Source: Desulfitobacterium sp050251735 (GTDB lineage: Bacteria > Bacillota > Desulfitobacteriia > Desulfitobacteriales > Desulfitobacteriaceae). Taken from it: a stretch of 64,000 nt of DNA. The notes under the pieces were generated by a model. It was given only the letters and a program-made list of their open reading frames with translations, was not told where the DNA came from and ran no database searches. Positions within the stretch are counted from its first letter, which is position 1; every line of letters starts with the position of its first letter. The stretch is from contig JBFWMF010000014.1 in assembly GCA_050251735.1 (NCBI GenBank), positions 1 through 64,000 of the forward strand. The letters run 5' to 3'. Shown here piece by piece: positions 26,610-34,051 of this stretch. Both the position numbers and the translations under genes were made by a program.

Positions 26610-27389
26610 GTGAACATATTATTTATTGGTGACATCGTAGGAAATCCGGGGCGGGAAGCCGTCAAAGTGTTCCTTAAGCCTCTTATACAAGAATACGGAA
26701 TTGACTTGACCCTAGCCAATGGGGAGAATGCAGCGGGCGGTAAGGGCATAACCAAGGAAATAGCTGAGGAGCTATATGACTATGGCATCCAGTTCATTAC
26801 CATGGGAAATCATGTTTGGGATCAACGCAGCATCATGAAGTTTATTGATCAGGAAGCACGTTTGATAAGACCGGCCAATTACCCGATCGGTGCACCGGGA
26901 AAGGGGTACGGCTACGTTCGTATACAAGGAAAGAAAGTCGGAGTGCTCAATCTTTCGGGACGAGTTTACCTTAATGATTTAGAAGACCCCTTCAGTGGCG
27001 CCTCTCGTTGGGTTAATGAAATGCGTCAAGAAACGCCCGTAATTGTTGTGGACTTCCATGCGGAGGCCACTTCGGAAAAAGTTGCTTTGGGTTGGTTTCT
27101 TGATGGTAAAGTGTCGGCTGTTTTGGGTACACATACTCATATTCAAACGGCTGATGCTCGTCTATTACACCAAGGAACAGCTTATATAACTGATGTGGGT
27201 ATGACGGGCCCAAGGGATTCTGTTTTAGGAGTAAAAAAAGAGACCATTATCAACCGCTTCCTGACCCAATTGCCGGCAAAGTTTGAACTGGCCTCAGGAC
27301 CTATCCAACTCAATGCGGTAGTTTTAGATGTGGACGAGAATACCGGTAAAACTCGGTCGATTAAAGCGATTCAACGGGTTAAGGAGTAA
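26610..27389 (+). CDS. ymdB: Metallophosphoesterase YmdB family
   Basis: Protein of 259 residues of the TIGR00282/YmdB type. Metal ligands are visible in IGDIVGNPGREA (Asp8), NGENAAGGKG, GNHVWDQR, DFHAEATSEK and GTHTHIQTADAR. YmdB hydrolyses 2',3'-cyclic nucleotides, modulates RNase Y-linked mRNA decay, and controls the choice between motility and biofilm in Bacillus. GTG start with GAAGGAG upstream. The rny-ymdB-spoVS order is conserved in Firmicutes. Confidence 0.93.
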   Translation: MNILFIGDIVGNPGREAVKVFLKPLIQEYGIDLTLANGENAAGGKGITKEIAEELYDYGIQFITMGNHVWDQRSIMKFIDQEARLIRPANYPIGAPGKGYGYVRIQGKKVGVLNLSGRVYLNDLEDPFSGASRWVNEMRQETPVIVVDFHAEATSEKVALGWFLDGKVSAVLGTHTHIQTADARLLHQGTAYITDVGMTGPRDSVLGVKKETIINRFLTQLPAKFELASGPIQLNAVVLDVDENTGKTRSIKAIQRVKE

Positions 27390-27456
27390 GAGGGAAATTT
27401 AGGGATATCTAGCTTCGCAAAAATATTTAAAAGAATCTGAATCCTTCCAGAAAAAA

Positions 27457-27486
27457 AGAGGATTATTTCCACCTTCTGGAGAATAC
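27457..27486 (+). promoter_or_regulatory. Sigma-H promoter of spoVS
   Basis: AGAGGATTA (27457-27465) fits the sigma-H -35 element RnAGGAwWW at every position; after a 12-bp spacer, GGAGAATAC (27478-27486) fits the -10 element RnnGAATww up to the last base. spoVS depends on sigma-H in Bacillus subtilis, so the site has the expected regulator. Confidence 0.8.
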
Positions 27487-27538
27487 AACTAACATATTAG
27501 GAATATATGTAAGTGAATCGAACAGGAGGTTGTCGTTC

Positions 27539-27799
27539 ATGGATGTGTTAAAAGTCTCAGCAAAATCAAGTCCAAATTCTGTTGCAGGTGCTTTAGCTGG
27601 TGTGCTCCGTGAGAGGGGAGGAGCGGAGTTGCAAGCCATTGGCGCTGGCGCTCTTAATCAAGCAGTAAAAGCAGTAGCTATTGCTAGAGGGTTTGTTGCC
27701 CCGAGCGGAGTCGATCTTATATGTATTCCAGCTTTCACCGACATACAAATTGACGGAGAAGAGCGAACGGCAATAAAGCTTATCGTAGAACCTCGGTAA
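27539..27799 (+). CDS. spoVS: Stage V sporulation protein S
   Basis: Protein of 86 residues, almost identical by eye to known SpoVS (VLKVSAKSSPNSVAGALAG, then GAGALNQAVKAVAIARG and the ending KLIVEPR). It is an Alba-fold protein needed for engulfment-stage progress, coat assembly and heat resistance in Bacillus. The ATG at 27539 has AGGAGG nine bases upstream and aligns with family members; a TTG at 27530 lies inside the spacer. Transcribed from a sigma-H promoter and closed by a terminator. Confidence 0.97.
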   Translation: MDVLKVSAKSSPNSVAGALAGVLRERGGAELQAIGAGALNQAVKAVAIARGFVAPSGVDLICIPAFTDIQIDGEERTAIKLIVEPR

Positions 27800-27850
27800 G
27801 CAAGGTTGAGTTGAAGTGTTACACTTAAGTGTTTTAATGTTCTAGACAGG

Positions 27851-27887
27851 ACACCTGTTTGCTTAGGCGACAGGTGTTTCTGGTTTT
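27851..27887 (+). terminator. Terminator after spoVS
   Basis: Perfect stem ACACCTGT / ACAGGTGT with an 11-nt loop, followed by TTCTGGTTTT. Confidence 0.75.
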
Positions 27888-27972
27888 ATCCGATGACTAC
27901 CAGCCGTATGACTTCAATCTTTTAGCAAGGTATAAGTGGGAGATAACGGCTGCTACGTCCCTGGATAAGTTC

Positions 27973-28031
27973 TTCTAAGTTTCAGATGGAGTAAGTATTT
28001 ATCTTGGGCATACTCCACCTGAAGCTAAGAA
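27973..28031 (+). promoter_or_regulatory. Long hairpin in the leader of the dipeptidase gene
   Basis: Twenty-one bases (27973-27993, TTCTAAG...GGAGTA) pair with 28011-28031 (TACTCC...AAGAA) with only two mismatches and one G-U pair, around a 17-nt loop. The structure ends about 12 bases before the AGGAGGGG ribosome site at 28042. It lacks a T run, so it is not a terminator. It may stabilise the mRNA or take part in leader regulation. Confidence 0.55.
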
Positions 28032-28054
28032 TCACTTGATAGGAGGGGTATAGA

Positions 28055-29005
28055 TTGGAAAATTATTGGGTGATAGATGGTCATTGTGATAGTATTCTTG
28101 ACTATCTAGATGGCAAGAGAAGTTTAACTTCGCCGCAGGAGGGAGGACAATGGGACTTAGAAAGGGCCAAAGAAGGAAAAGTTATTCTCCAGTTTCTGGC
28201 GGCATATATTGAGAGTCAGTATAAGCCCGAACGAGGGACATTGAGAGGCTTAGAACTAATCCATGCCGCCCATAGGTTTATCCAAAGCAACTCGGAAAAA
28301 GTATTTCTGATCAAGCAAAGGGAAGATTTAGATCGACTTCCCTCAGGTTCAAAGATGGGTTGCTTATTGAGCGTAGAGGGTGGAGAAATTATCGGTAATA
28401 GCTTGTTTCTCCTCGATATAATTTATGAATTGGGAGTACGGGCCATGGGACTTACCTGGAATCAGAGAAACGCCATAGCCGATGGAGTAGGAGAAAAAAC
28501 TCAAAGCTCCTTAACCCAATTTGGCGAAAATGTTATTTTATGCATGAATGAACTGGGCATGATTATCGATGTGTCTCACCTTAATGAGGCAGGCTTTTGG
28601 CATGTACTTGAGCTCAGCTCCCAACCTGTCCTTGCTTCCCATTCCTGTGCCTACGCCTTGTGTCCTCACCCGCGCAATTTAACCGATGAACAGCTCAAGG
28701 CTTTGTCTCGGCAAGGTGGGATTGTTGGAGTGAATTTCTATCCGCAATTCTTAACCCAAGAAGCAGAAGCCGAACTTCAAGATGTTGTCCGCCATATCCG
28801 ACATATTGCCGAAGTAGCGGGGGTGGAAGCGGTTGGACTGGGTTCTGATTTCGATGGCATAGAAAACACGCCCAAGGGACTTGAAGGAGCCAATAAATAC
28901 GATGCTTTAGTACAGGCTTTATCTGACTCAGGGTTTTCCCAAACTGAAATAGAGAAAATTACTTATAGAAATTTTATGAGATTTTTGTCAACCGTGTTAA
29001 AATAA
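28055..29005 (+). CDS. M19-family membrane dipeptidase (renal dipeptidase-like)
   Basis: Protein of 316 residues with zinc ligands of family M19: the HxD pair in DGHCDSI (His10, Asp12), Glu in LLSVEGGE (about 108), and histidines in IIDVSHLNE and VLASHSCAYALCPHPRN, plus GLGSDFDG near 268. These enzymes split dipeptides, including D-amino acid ones. No signal peptide is seen, so it is probably cytoplasmic. TTG start with GGAGGGG upstream and a strong leader hairpin. The next gene begins 36 bases on. Confidence 0.93.
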   Translation: MENYWVIDGHCDSILDYLDGKRSLTSPQEGGQWDLERAKEGKVILQFLAAYIESQYKPERGTLRGLELIHAAHRFIQSNSEKVFLIKQREDLDRLPSGSKMGCLLSVEGGEIIGNSLFLLDIIYELGVRAMGLTWNQRNAIADGVGEKTQSSLTQFGENVILCMNELGMIIDVSHLNEAGFWHVLELSSQPVLASHSCAYALCPHPRNLTDEQLKALSRQGGIVGVNFYPQFLTQEAEAELQDVVRHIRHIAEVAGVEAVGLGSDFDGIENTPKGLEGANKYDALVQALSDSGFSQTEIEKITYRNFMRFLSTVLK

Positions 29006-29041
29006 TCTGGTGAGGTTTTTTTGGGGAAAGAGGTAAAGGTC

Positions 29042-29893
29042 ATGCTAGAAGTAAAACTAAGATACCCAGAAGCGGATTTGCATTGCCACACTACAGCATC
29101 AGATGGCTTATTAACACCAAGAGAGCTTGTAAAAAGTGCTGCAGAGAAGGGTTTAAAGGCTATAGGAATAACGGATCACGATACCTTGAGTGGTTGGGAA
29201 GAAGCAATTCATGCTGGGCAACTCTTTGGGGTGGATATTGTTAAAGGAGTCGAGCTCAACACAGATTGGAACGGGATTGAAGTTCATATCCTTGGCTACG
29301 AGATGAATCCTATGTCAACGATCTTACAGGAAAAGCTTTCTGAACTACGGGAGGCTCGTTCGAAACGTGTGAATACGATCATAGAAAAATTGCGAGAACT
29401 GGGACTGCCAATCCAAAAAAGCGAAGTTGAAAAAGTATCCAGAGGCGAATCCGTGGGGAGACCCCATATTGCTCAAGTACTTATGAGCAAAGGGGTGGTG
29501 GGAAGTGTGAAGGAGGCCTTTGAACGTTATATTGGGGCAGGAGCTCCGGCTTATGTACCTCGTTATAAAATTACCCCGGAAGAGGGGATTGACCTAGTAC
29601 GTCAAGCCGGAGGGGTTTCGGTATTAGCACATCCGGGTATTTTCGGTTTGGAACGAGGGGTTGCACGTTGGGTTGAGGCAGGTTTGCAAGGGATAGAGGT
29701 ATGTCATTCTGAGCACTCCCGTGAGGATGAGAAGAAATATCGAGAATTAGCAAAGAAATCCGGATTGCTTATGACCGGTGGTTCAGATTTTCACGGAGAA
29801 GAACGCAAGCCGGGTATTCAGATAGGTGGATGGGGAACCTGTCTAGGGGTAGTTGATGATCTGCGTAGAATCGCTTATTCTCATCATCTCTAA
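29042..29893 (+). CDS. PHP-domain metal-dependent phosphoesterase
   Basis: Protein of 283 residues with the PHP motifs ADLHCHTTASDG (His and Asp metal ligands), GITDHDTLSG, KGVELNTDW, GRPHIA, VLAHPG and GGSDFHG. Relatives such as TrpH/RNase AM hydrolyse 3',5'-nucleotide bisphosphates or trim RNA 5' ends. I chose the ATG at 29042 (AGAGG eight bases upstream); a TTG at 29021 adds seven residues and also has a possible ribosome site. Likely co-transcribed with the dipeptidase gene. Confidence 0.92.
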   Translation: MLEVKLRYPEADLHCHTTASDGLLTPRELVKSAAEKGLKAIGITDHDTLSGWEEAIHAGQLFGVDIVKGVELNTDWNGIEVHILGYEMNPMSTILQEKLSELREARSKRVNTIIEKLRELGLPIQKSEVEKVSRGESVGRPHIAQVLMSKGVVGSVKEAFERYIGAGAPAYVPRYKITPEEGIDLVRQAGGVSVLAHPGIFGLERGVARWVEAGLQGIEVCHSEHSREDEKKYRELAKKSGLLMTGGSDFHGEERKPGIQIGGWGTCLGVVDDLRRIAYSHHL

Positions 29894-29956
29894 GACGAAG
29901 AATCAGCCATTGAGTAACTAACTTTCATTCTATATGAGTTTTGAGGAGGTTTGGTT

Positions 29957-31129
29957 TTGAAAGCGCGCCGTTTAAGCAGTTTAGGAGCTTCGGTTTTTTC
30001 GGAGTTAGACGATTTAAAAAAGGAGCTAGAGAAAGACGGAAAACAACTGATCAATCTCAGCATCGGCAGTCCTGACCGGGCGCCTTCAGCAGATATTCAA
30101 AAGATCTTAGCCGAAGGAGTATTGGATGGCAGTAATTATGGCTACACCCTTACTCGTGGGACGGCAAGTTTCCGAGCAGAGTGTGCACATTGGTATAAAA
30201 AACGCTTTGATGTAGATTTAGATCCACAAAAGGAAGTTCTTCCTCTGATGGGTTCTCAAGACGGACTGGCCCATATCTTTTTAGCCTTGTGCGACCCAGG
30301 CGATATTGCATTAATACCTGATCCCGGATATCCCATCTACACTGCGGGTTGTATTTTGGCGGGAGGAGAAAAAATTGCTTTGCCCCTCCGCGAGGAGAAT
30401 GGTTTTTTACCGGATCTTGCGGCTATTGCGCCTGAAGTAGCTCGTAAAGCTAAAATAATGTTTCTCAATTACCCCAATAATCCGACGGCTGCCGTAGCAC
30501 CTTTATCGTTCTTTGAGGAAGTCGTAGACTTTGCGAAGAAGCACGATATTGTGGTTTGCCACGATGCGGCATATTCCGAATTAGCTTTTGATGGTTATCG
30601 ACCAGCAAGCTTTTTGCAAGTTGCGGGTGCAAAAGAGGTCGGGATTGAATTTCATTCGGTATCCAAGACCTATAATTTAGCGGGAGTGAGGCTGGGATTT
30701 GTGGTGGGTAATGCCCCAGTTATTGATGCTTTGGCCGAATTAAAATCCAACATTGATTATGGAGTATTTGAACCTGTTCTAAAGGCAGGAGCATATGCCC
30801 TCAGCGCCTCACAGGATAATGTCATTAATAACCGTCAAGCCTATCAGGAACGAAGAGATATTTGGGTTAAAGGGTGTGCGCAAGCAGGGTGGTTTATGCC
30901 TTCCCCTCAGGGTTCGATGTTTATTTGGGCTCCTGTACCGACAGATCAGGATTCTCGAAGCTTTGCCTTCGATTTAGCAAAAAAAGCAGGAGTTATTGTG
31001 GTACCGGGAGTTGCCTTCGGGGAATATGGTGAAGGATATGTGCGCATTGGCTTGGTTCAGGAGCCAGAAGTCTTAAGAGAAGCGGTTCAACGGGTCCAAG
31101 AGTTTTTGTCTCACCCTCGGAAAAAATGA
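29957..31129 (+). CDS. Class I/II aminotransferase (DapL/AlaA-like)
   Basis: PLP enzyme of 390 residues from the TTG at 29957 (GGAGG seven bases upstream). Fold type I motifs are clear: GSQDGLAHIF, the cofactor-binding NYPNNPTAAV and CHDAAYSEL, the Schiff-base lysine in SVSKTYNLAG (near 236), and the substrate Arg in YVRIGL (near 371). The sequence resembles LL-diaminopimelate aminotransferase and related aspartate-type enzymes, so a role in lysine and cell-wall diaminopimelate synthesis is possible, but the substrate cannot be fixed here. Confidence 0.88.
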   Translation: MKARRLSSLGASVFSELDDLKKELEKDGKQLINLSIGSPDRAPSADIQKILAEGVLDGSNYGYTLTRGTASFRAECAHWYKKRFDVDLDPQKEVLPLMGSQDGLAHIFLALCDPGDIALIPDPGYPIYTAGCILAGGEKIALPLREENGFLPDLAAIAPEVARKAKIMFLNYPNNPTAAVAPLSFFEEVVDFAKKHDIVVCHDAAYSELAFDGYRPASFLQVAGAKEVGIEFHSVSKTYNLAGVRLGFVVGNAPVIDALAELKSNIDYGVFEPVLKAGAYALSASQDNVINNRQAYQERRDIWVKGCAQAGWFMPSPQGSMFIWAPVPTDQDSRSFAFDLAKKAGVIVVPGVAFGEYGEGYVRIGLVQEPEVLREAVQRVQEFLSHPRKK

Positions 31130-31210
31130 TTTCCTTTGCTTGCAAAGGGTTAAAAAGCCCGACCTCAGCATAGAATACATATGTAGACTATGGCTAGGGG
31201 GGTCAGAGGC

Positions 31211-31498
31211 TTGGAGATTCATGAAGAGATAACAAATCTTCGCGAGGAGCTCAAGGCGACTAAAGAAAGAATAGGTGAATTGGAACAGCGTGTAGAGCAT
31301 TTAAGAGTCAGCCGCAGAGTTCTTATGAATCTATTGGAAAAGGTAGAGCGAGAAAAGGTAGCGCTTATCCATAGCTTGGAAAAAGAAAACGTTCGTTTGC
31401 AAAGGGATAATACACGCTTTGCCAAATGGATATTTTCTAAAAATCGCGAGATTATCAAGCTACAGGAAAAAATTGAGGAATATAAAGAGAAGGCTTAA
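31211..31498 (+). CDS. Small coiled-coil protein, unknown function
   Basis: I do not recognise it by name. From the TTG at 31211 (GGGGGG eight bases upstream; an ATG at 31190 is also in frame) it has 95 residues, nearly all predicted helix with heptad Leu/Ile spacing (ITNLREELKATKERIGELE, then VEHLRVSRRVLMNLLEKVE). It is highly charged and has no membrane segment. Its stop codon lies within the left arm of its terminator. It probably works as a dimerising scaffold or regulator. Confidence 0.7.
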   Translation: MEIHEEITNLREELKATKERIGELEQRVEHLRVSRRVLMNLLEKVEREKVALIHSLEKENVRLQRDNTRFAKWIFSKNREIIKLQEKIEEYKEKA

Positions 31499-31520
31499 CC
31501 GCGAGGTAGCCTTCTCTTTT
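31484..31520 (+). terminator. Terminator after the coiled-coil gene
   Basis: Stem AAAGAGAAGGCT / AGCCTTCTCTTT, 12-nt loop, with TTTT. The arms are symmetric enough to serve the convergent HD gene as well. Confidence 0.85.
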
Positions 31521-31539
31521 CATGTGCCTGTTATTTTGC

Positions 31540-32025
31540 TCAATGCCGATTATCAGCCTCGTAGAGCAAGCGCCCTTCCTTGCTATGAGGATGATGATGC
31601 TCGCGAATGAGTTCTATGATATGAGGGTCTAAACCGAATTCTTGGGCCAGCTCTGCTCCCCAAGAGGGATGTGCGTGAGCTGTGCGCAGAGAGAGGGAAA
31701 GAGGAGATTGAGACGATTCTATGTGCTCCCAAATCTGTTGCGGCAACTTTTGTAAGAGGACAATGGCAATCCTTTCCCACATCTTTAAGGGATGTTTGAT
31801 TTTGCCACAGTCATGAAGGAGGGCTGCTACCAGAAGATGAGAGACTTGGATTCCGGAAGTATGCAAATCTAAAGCCACATCTAGGGCATGTCGTTGTTCT
31901 GGTAGCGATTGTCCTTCAAACAATGGAAGGGAGCATGGGGGAAGAAGGCTCATGGCCCATTCTAGTTCCTCGGTTTTAATCCTTGGATAGATAGCATAAT
32001 AAAGCTGTCGGACACGGTAAAGCAT
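31540..32025 (-). CDS. HD-domain phosphohydrolase-like protein
   Basis: Protein of 161 residues. The HD superfamily metal ligands are present: His46 (EQRHALDVA), His71-Asp72 (LLHDCGKIKHP) and a later histidine-rich HAHPSWGAEL (about 117) and REHHHPHS. A small HD protein of this kind could hydrolyse nucleotides or phosphorylated signals; the substrate is unknown. It is divergent from the TetR gene at 32246, with a palindrome in the shared 220-bp region. Confidence 0.85.
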   Translation of the reverse strand: MLYRVRQLYYAIYPRIKTEELEWAMSLLPPCSLPLFEGQSLPEQRHALDVALDLHTSGIQVSHLLVAALLHDCGKIKHPLKMWERIAIVLLQKLPQQIWEHIESSQSPLSLSLRTAHAHPSWGAELAQEFGLDPHIIELIREHHHPHSKEGRLLYEADNRH

Positions 32026-32058
32026 TTAGGCCCCCTAGTAGTACATTATCTTATTTGA

Positions 32059-32079
32059 AGTGTAGTTTTATACCACACT
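32059..32079. promoter_or_regulatory. Palindrome between divergent HD and TetR genes, candidate operator
   Basis: AGTGTAG-N7-CCACACT is an inverted repeat with one mismatch. It lies 34 bases from the HD gene start and 167 from the TetR gene. TetR proteins commonly bind such sites between themselves and a divergent target, so this may be the operator; unproven. Confidence 0.4.
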
Positions 32080-32245
32080 ATTGTATAACGAATGACGAAG
32101 ATTTGGCAATTCAATCGACCATTCTATAAAAAAGACCATCCAAAAAAATAGTACGGAAGTCCATCGAGTGGAGAAGGGAAAATATGGAATATGGCGAATT
32201 AGCAATAAGGAGCTATAAATTGGATTGCTGATGGGAGGGCATATT

Positions 32246-32836
32246 ATGTCCGAATTGTCACGTCGTGAGCGTAAAAAACAAGAGACCTACGATCGACTCT
32301 ATCATTGTGCAATTGAGCTGTTTCATAAGCAGGGATATGTAAAGACCTCGGTGGAGGAAATTACCCAGTTAGCCGATGTGGGGAAAGGTACCTTTTATAA
32401 TTATTTTCAAACCAAAGAAGCTGTTGTTTTAGAATATTCGCGAGAAAAATATCAGGAATTGATTGTTAAGGGCCGTGAAGCCGGATATTCACTTACGGAA
32501 AGATTAGACCATGTATTAAAAAACTGGGCTGAATTTATGGTGGAGGAACGGGAGATGGCTTGGGTTGCGGTGAAGAGTAGAGAAGAAGCTGAGCTAGACA
32601 AGGGACTACACTATGGAATAATCGGGATTTTAAGCCACGGACAACGCATCGGTGAAATAAGCAAGAAGTATGATCCTGTTTTTTTAGCGGAAAGTTTAGA
32701 AGGAATGGTGCTTCAGCATTTTTTGCATTGGTATGTGAGTGGTGAAGGCAATTTAGTAAGTGAGATAGAGGATATACTCCAGCTTTTCTTTGAAGGACTT
32801 AACGAACGAAGTCATAGGGTAGATTGTATAAGATAA
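32246..32836 (+). CDS. TetR-family transcriptional regulator
   Basis: Protein of 196 residues. The N-terminal helix-turn-helix is typical (YHCAIELFHKQGYVKTSVEEI, then VGKGTFYNYFQTKEAVV). The C-terminal ~130 residues form the ligand-binding helical domain, which is not recognisable. The ATG at 32246 has GGGAGGG seven bases upstream. Possible targets are the divergent HD gene and itself. The effector is unknown. Confidence 0.93.
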   Translation: MSELSRRERKKQETYDRLYHCAIELFHKQGYVKTSVEEITQLADVGKGTFYNYFQTKEAVVLEYSREKYQELIVKGREAGYSLTERLDHVLKNWAEFMVEEREMAWVAVKSREEAELDKGLHYGIIGILSHGQRIGEISKKYDPVFLAESLEGMVLQHFLHWYVSGEGNLVSEIEDILQLFFEGLNERSHRVDCIR

Positions 32837-32890
32837 TAGGGTAGATGGTATAAGGCGATATTTCTAAACAATTGTCTCATGTTCTAATTC

Positions 32891-32921
32891 CTCCCTTGAC
32901 CTACATAAAGTGTCAAGGGGG
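32891..32921 (+). promoter_or_regulatory. Hairpin covering the ribosome site of the P1 peptidase gene
   Basis: CTCCCTTGAC (32891-32900) pairs with GTCAAGGGGG (32912-32921) over ten base pairs, one of them a G-U. The right arm contains most of the G-run that serves as ribosome site for the ATG at 32928. When folded it would block initiation, so translation may depend on a factor that opens it. Confidence 0.55.
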
Positions 32922-32927
32922 GATAAA

Positions 32928-33986
32928 ATGCAGAGAAAAAGTGCGCGGTCTTATGGGCTGTGGATGGGTGAATTACCTCCGGGTCCCAAAAACGATATTA
33001 CAGATGTTCCTGGGGTTCTAGTCGGCCACGTGTCTCTCATTAAAGGCTTGGGTCCATTAATTCCGGGAAAGGGTCCCGTCCGCACGGGAGTTACAGCCAT
33101 TCGCCCTCATCCGGGTAATCTATATCGTCAACCCTGCTGGGCGGGAATTCACGTGATGAACGGCTTTGGCAAGTCTCTTGGTGTACCCTATATTCAAGAA
33201 ACAGGAGTTCTCAATTCACCGATACTTTTGACTAATACCTTAAGTGTCAATGATGCTGCACAAGGCATGTTGAGTTATCTATTGAGGGAAAATCCGGAAA
33301 TTGGTAACGATGCTCGCACCCCAAATTTGGTTGTCTTTGAATGTGATGATTCTTACCTTAATGATATACGCGGTCGCCATGTGAAGCCTTGGGATGCAAT
33401 CCTAGCCCTTAATCGAGCGACAAATGATCTAATGATGCAGGGAAATGTCGGGGCTGGTGTTGGGATGTCCTTATATCAACTCAAGGGAGGAATTGGGAGT
33501 GCCTCCCGTAAGGTCTCCATACAAGGGAGGCCTTACTTAATAGGGATGTTGGCTCTAACTAATTATGGGAGATTAGAGGACTTCTTGCTCAATGGGGTTC
33601 CGGTAGGAATAAAACTAAAGATTAGCACCGGTGGTGAGGTTCCCGGTTCCCTGATACTCGTAGGTATAACGGATGCACCTCTCAGCCGCTGGCAACTTAA
33701 TAGATTGGCAACAAGGGCGGCGATGGGGGTAGGTAGAACCGGAGGAATATCACGAACGGGGAGTGGGGAATTCTGCCTCATGGTTAATACCAATGGTTTA
33801 TCACAGGAGAAGTTTCTCGATGATTGGGAGATGGATTCTCTCATTAAAGCAGTTGTTGAACTCACAGCTGAAAGCATTTGGAATTCTATGTTTTTTGCTA
33901 CCACCATGGATGGTCGAGACGGACATGTCCGAAAAGCTCTTCCGGTTGCAGAGATAATGAGCTGGGTAGAGCCCTTTTTTCTTTAA
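32928..33986 (+). CDS. P1/DmpA-family peptidase (S58)
   Basis: Protein of 352 residues of the L-aminopeptidase/D-esterase DmpA family. The opening NDITDVPGVLVGHVS, the block TNTLSVNDAAQG, GNVGAGVGM, and the autocleavage region PGSLILVGITDAPLS (nucleophile Ser near 238) match the family. The precursor cuts itself before this Ser to expose an N-terminal nucleophile. Substrates are short or D-amino-acid peptides. I chose the ATG at 32928; a GTG at 32910 is in frame inside the hairpin. Confidence 0.92.
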   Translation: MQRKSARSYGLWMGELPPGPKNDITDVPGVLVGHVSLIKGLGPLIPGKGPVRTGVTAIRPHPGNLYRQPCWAGIHVMNGFGKSLGVPYIQETGVLNSPILLTNTLSVNDAAQGMLSYLLRENPEIGNDARTPNLVVFECDDSYLNDIRGRHVKPWDAILALNRATNDLMMQGNVGAGVGMSLYQLKGGIGSASRKVSIQGRPYLIGMLALTNYGRLEDFLLNGVPVGIKLKISTGGEVPGSLILVGITDAPLSRWQLNRLATRAAMGVGRTGGISRTGSGEFCLMVNTNGLSQEKFLDDWEMDSLIKAVVELTAESIWNSMFFATTMDGRDGHVRKALPVAEIMSWVEPFFL

Positions 33987-34051
33987 GATGTCATGATGTC
34001 CCTACTCTGTGCGTAAATATGTAATGTGACAAAAATTAAGGGAGGATCATT

